From the NCBI GenBank assembly GCA_020354665.1, contig CP070653.1, forward strand, positions 282,498 to 341,012: a stretch of DNA of 58,515 nt. The letters run 5' to 3'. Of the stretch, positions 56,306 to 58,515 are shown in pieces; the stretch's first letter is position 1, and the number at the start of each line of letters is the position of its first letter. Origin of the DNA: Burkholderiales bacterium (GTDB lineage: Bacteria > Pseudomonadota > Gammaproteobacteria > Burkholderiales > Burkholderiaceae_C). The translations under genes were made by a program, and so were the position numbers. The notes under the pieces are model-generated. The model made no database searches. It saw only the letters and a list, made by a program, of their open reading frames with translations, and was not told where the DNA came from.

Positions 56306-57328
56306 ATGAAGAGTCAGAGGTTCATCAAGATCGCGGCGGCGGTCGCGGTTGTGGTCATGGGTTTCACCGGGCCGACGGCCTGGGGCGCTGCGCAATGGGC
56401 GAATCCGGACCTGCTCGTGGATTCCAACACGGTCAAGAACAACATCGACAAGCCCGACTGGGTCGTCGTCGACTGCCGCGACCTCGACGAGTACGCGGAG
56501 GGCCACATTCCGGGCGCGATCAGCCTTGGCCAGGAGTGCAGCAAGGTCCTGCGCGACGCGACCTCGCGCCTGTTCAGTGACGTCTCCAAGTACGAACGTC
56601 TGTTCGGCAAGGCGGGCATCGGCAACAACACGCACGTTGTCTTCTATTACGGCGACATCAAGGACATCACCAGCGCCACCGTGGGTTTCTGGATCATGGA
56701 ATACCTGGGCCACGACAAGGCGCACCTGCTCAACGGCGGACTCGACGCGTGGCGCAAGGCCGGCAACCGACTGGACAACAAGCCGGTGATCAAGCCGGCG
56801 ACCACGTTCAAGGCCAATCTGGCGCGTGCGCGCAACGCCCCGACGGACGAGATCCTGCAGGTCGCCACCGGCAAGGAGAAGGGCGTGCAGCTGATCGACT
56901 CGCGCACGTCGAAGGAGTACAGCGGCGACGACATCCGCGCGCTGCGCGGCGGCCACGTGCCCAACACGACGCTCAACGCGTCGCACAGCGATACGCTGGC
57001 GCAAGAGAAGAACGCGAAGACCGGCAAGATGGAGGCCGTCGGCTACCTCGATCCGGACGCCGCGTCGAAGGCATTCGGCTCGCTGGACAAGAACAAGCGC
57101 ACCGTCGCGTACTGCCAGACCGGCACGCGCTCGACGCTCACGTATCTTCAGTTGCGTCTGATGGGATTCAAGGATGCGGCGAACTGGGACGAGTCGTGGC
57201 GCGTCTATTCGGCCAAGGACGGCACGCCGGTAGAGGACGAGCAGTGGTACGACTTCGACAAGGTCAACAAGACGATGAAGGACCTGGAGTCCAGGCTGAC
57301 CAAGCTCGAAGCTCAGCAGAAGAAGTAG
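56306..57328 (+). CDS. Exported tandem-rhodanese sulfurtransferase
   Basis: The protein has 340 residues, ATG 56306 after AAAGGAGA. The signal peptide is MKSQRFIKIAAAVAVVVMGF with cleavage near TAWGA. Domain 1 (about 35-155) has VVVDCRDLDEYAEGHIPGAI and LLNGGLDAWRKAG but a loop FYYGDIKD without the catalytic Cys, so it is inactive. Domain 2 (about 190-305) has LIDSRTSKEYSG and the active loop CQTGTRSTLTY with Cys270. A charged coiled tail (MKDLESRLTKLEAQQKK) follows. It should transfer sulfane sulfur from thiosulfate or a persulfide in the periplasm, possibly feeding the YeeE-type importer. Confidence 0.88.
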   Translation: MKSQRFIKIAAAVAVVVMGFTGPTAWGAAQWANPDLLVDSNTVKNNIDKPDWVVVDCRDLDEYAEGHIPGAISLGQECSKVLRDATSRLFSDVSKYERLFGKAGIGNNTHVVFYYGDIKDITSATVGFWIMEYLGHDKAHLLNGGLDAWRKAGNRLDNKPVIKPATTFKANLARARNAPTDEILQVATGKEKGVQLIDSRTSKEYSGDDIRALRGGHVPNTTLNASHSDTLAQEKNAKTGKMEAVGYLDPDAASKAFGSLDKNKRTVAYCQTGTRSTLTYLQLRLMGFKDAANWDESWRVYSAKDGTPVEDEQWYDFDKVNKTMKDLESRLTKLEAQQKK

Positions 57329-57651
57329 TAGGCGCTTGAATGCGTGCGCCGCTGCCCTGGCGGCGCAGGCCGGGCGTGCCGCGGTTGATTGCCGGCACGC
57401 CCTGCGTCTTTCTTGGCGGCGACGATTTGAACGCGGTCGGCGCCGCAATGGCGTGTCAGCCACCCCCCGGCGGGCAAGCGGGCGTTTGGCAAGCCCCACC
57501 ATGTCACCAAATGAAACGGCGACGCCCTGTGCTGCGCCTGAGCGACGCTGGGAAGCGGGCAGACAGCTGAACGTGACCTCGATCAAGGTACGAGCGGTTC
57601 GGCCCCCGTAGATTCCGAGCTTTTGCGACCCGAGCTGGGCTCCGAGGCGCC
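57329..57651. other. Intergenic region after the rhodanese gene
   Basis: 323 bases. It holds a rho-independent terminator (57372-57413) and otherwise no gene or clear operator. The promoter for the nitronate monooxygenase-like gene should lie in its last 150 bases. Confidence 0.4.
57372..57413 (+). terminator. Rho-independent terminator of the rhodanese gene
   Basis: GGGCGTGCCG (57372-57381) and CGGCACGCCC (57393-57402) are exact arms around an 11-base loop, followed by TGCGTCTTTCTT. It lies 43 bases after the stop. Confidence 0.8.
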
Positions 57652-58515
57652 ATGACGCAACCTACGAACGCGGCGATCGATCCGCAACTGTTGCCGCTGT
57701 TCGAGCGCAGTGGATTGAAGCCGCTGTGCCTGCGCGGCCGCACGCTGCTGCCGATCGTGCAGGGCGGCATGGGCGTGGGCGTGTCGGCGCACAAGCTCGC
57801 CGGCAGCGTCGCCGCACTCGGCGGCGTAGGCACGCTGAGCTCGGTGGACCTGCGTCGCCACCATCCCGACCTGATGGAGCGTACACAGGGCCTGGCCGCG
57901 AGGGCCGGCGAGGAGGCGCAGGCGAAGGCAGCAATCGACGCGGCCAACCTCGAGGCGCTCGATCGCGAAGTCGAGGCGGCGCGCCAGCGGGCGCAAGGGC
58001 GCGGGCTGATCGCAATGAACGTGATGCGCGCGGTCAGCGATTACGCCGCCTACGTCAGGCGCTCGCTGGAGGCGGGCGTCGACGCGGTCGTCGTCGGTGC
58101 AGGGCTGCCACTGGACCTGCCCGACCTGGCCGGGGAGCATCCGCAAGCGCTGCTGGTGCCGATCCTGTCGGATTCGCGCGGTGTCGGGCTGGTCGTGAAG
58201 AAGTGGGAGCGCAAGAAGCGCCTGCCCGACGCGATCGTGATCGAGCATCCGCGGCTGGCCGGTGGCCATCTCGGCGCGGCGCGGATCGAAGACCTCGGCG
58301 ATCCTCGCTTCGACTTCGACCATGTGCTTCCGGAGTCGATCGAGTTCCTGCGCAAGGCCGGCATCGAGAAGGAGATTCCGCTGATCGCTGCCGGCGGCAT
58401 CCGCACGTTCGAGGACATCGCGCGCATGCAGTCGCTCGGCGCGGCGGCGGTGCAGCTCGGCACGCCTTTCGCGGTGACCATCGAAGGCGACGCGCATCCG
58501 GAGTTCAAGCGGATC
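57652..58515 (+). CDS. Nitronate monooxygenase-like protein, 5' part
   Basis: The frame from ATG 57652 runs off the window (288 codons seen). It is a TIM-barrel FMN enzyme of the 2-nitropropane dioxygenase/nitronate monooxygenase family: RTLLPIVQGGMGVGVSAHKLAGSVAALGGVGTLSS (QGGMG), GLIAMNVMRAVSDYAAYVRRSLEAGVDAVVVGAGLP, PDAIVIEHPRLAGGHLG (AGGH phosphate-binding region) and IPLIAAGGIRTFEDIARMQSLGAAAVQLGTPF. It would oxidise nitronates to carbonyls and nitrite. Relatives also act as enoyl reductases. It lies beyond a terminator and is independent of the sulfur locus. Confidence 0.85.
   Translation, partial: MTQPTNAAIDPQLLPLFERSGLKPLCLRGRTLLPIVQGGMGVGVSAHKLAGSVAALGGVGTLSSVDLRRHHPDLMERTQGLAARAGEEAQAKAAIDAANLEALDREVEAARQRAQGRGLIAMNVMRAVSDYAAYVRRSLEAGVDAVVVGAGLPLDLPDLAGEHPQALLVPILSDSRGVGLVVKKWERKKRLPDAIVIEHPRLAGGHLGAARIEDLGDPRFDFDHVLPESIEFLRKAGIEKEIPLIAAGGIRTFEDIARMQSLGAAAVQLGTPFAVTIEGDAHPEFKRI

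Noticed and set aside
1-58515. tRNA, rRNA, CRISPR, insertion sequence or integrase genes
   Set aside because: Looked for by eye on both strands; no cloverleaf, spaced repeat array, transposase or tyrosine recombinase motif was recognised. A dedicated search (tRNAscan, ISfinder) would settle it.

Overview
The window is GC-rich, with tightly packed genes, frequent ATGA start/stop overlaps and several GTG or TTG starts. Gene content points to a facultatively anaerobic, probably denitrifying betaproteobacterium (Burkholderiales/Rhodocyclales type). The basis is genes for CoA-dependent anaerobic aromatic degradation, NnrS, an adenosylcobalamin-dependent ribonucleotide reductase and FNR-type boxes. 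The genus cannot be fixed from the sequence alone. No rRNA, tRNA, CRISPR array, transposase or integrase gene was recognised.

Region 1 (1-10.3 kb) is accessory DNA: the tail of an epoxide hydrolase, then small single genes. Several of these are bounded by sequences with the GTTRRRY/RYYYAAC ends and internal dyads of integron attC sites. Two genes (a DJ-1/PfpI protein and the DNA glycosylase tag) are each preceded by a truncated copy of their own 5' end, with unrelated genes between copy and original. Two class III nucleotide cyclase fusions (cyclase-TPR; alpha/beta hydrolase-cyclase) lie here.

Region 2 (10.4-33.7 kb) is a large aromatic-acid gene cluster, almost all on the minus strand. The main run (32.6 to 14.0 kb) encodes a Liv-type ABC importer, a hotdog thioesterase, a PadBCD-like phenylacetyl-CoA:acceptor oxidoreductase, a phenylacetate-CoA ligase, 4-hydroxybenzoyl-CoA reductase (HcrC-HcrA-HcrB, with the diagnostic extra 4Fe-4S cysteines in HcrB), an aryl-CoA ligase, an enoyl-CoA hydratase, a BadH-like dehydrogenase and a ferritin-like protein. 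The aryl-CoA ligase is unusual: it carries an N-terminal zinc ribbon and a complete rubrerythrin-type diiron domain. An enoyl-CoA hydratase/acyl-CoA dehydrogenase/GNAT group and a divergent thioesterase follow. A GNAT plus Rrf2 (BadM-like) pair is divergent from livK. The genes fit import, CoA activation, alpha-oxidation and dehydroxylation of (hydroxy)phenylacetate and (hydroxy)benzoate toward benzoyl-CoA. Benzoyl-CoA reductase and phenylglyoxylate dehydrogenase are not in the window.

Region 3 (33.8-43.8 kb) holds NnrS, a lipoprotein cytochrome with a long Ala-Pro linker, class II ribonucleotide reductase nrdJ, a cold-shock protein, a YeiH-family putative sulfate exporter behind an FNR-type box, a universal stress protein and small membrane proteins.

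Region 4 (44.2-57.3 kb) is a sulfur-relay locus: a cysteine-rich PAS-LuxR regulator, DsrE-like and DsrE/F-like proteins, a 56-residue DsrH-like peptide, a YeeE/YedE transporter, a TusA-like carrier, a tandem rhodanese and two paralogous mini membrane proteins. Mixed in are a GT39-like membrane glycosyltransferase, a protoporphyrinogen oxidase/UGM-like flavoprotein, a B12-binding radical SAM enzyme, a SPASM-type radical SAM enzyme and a GT2 glycosyltransferase. Two similar palindromes lie upstream of sulfur genes about 11 kb apart. I recognise no published pathway with this combination. It and the rubrerythrin-ligase fusion are the best candidates for undescribed biology. The window ends inside a nitronate monooxygenase-like gene.
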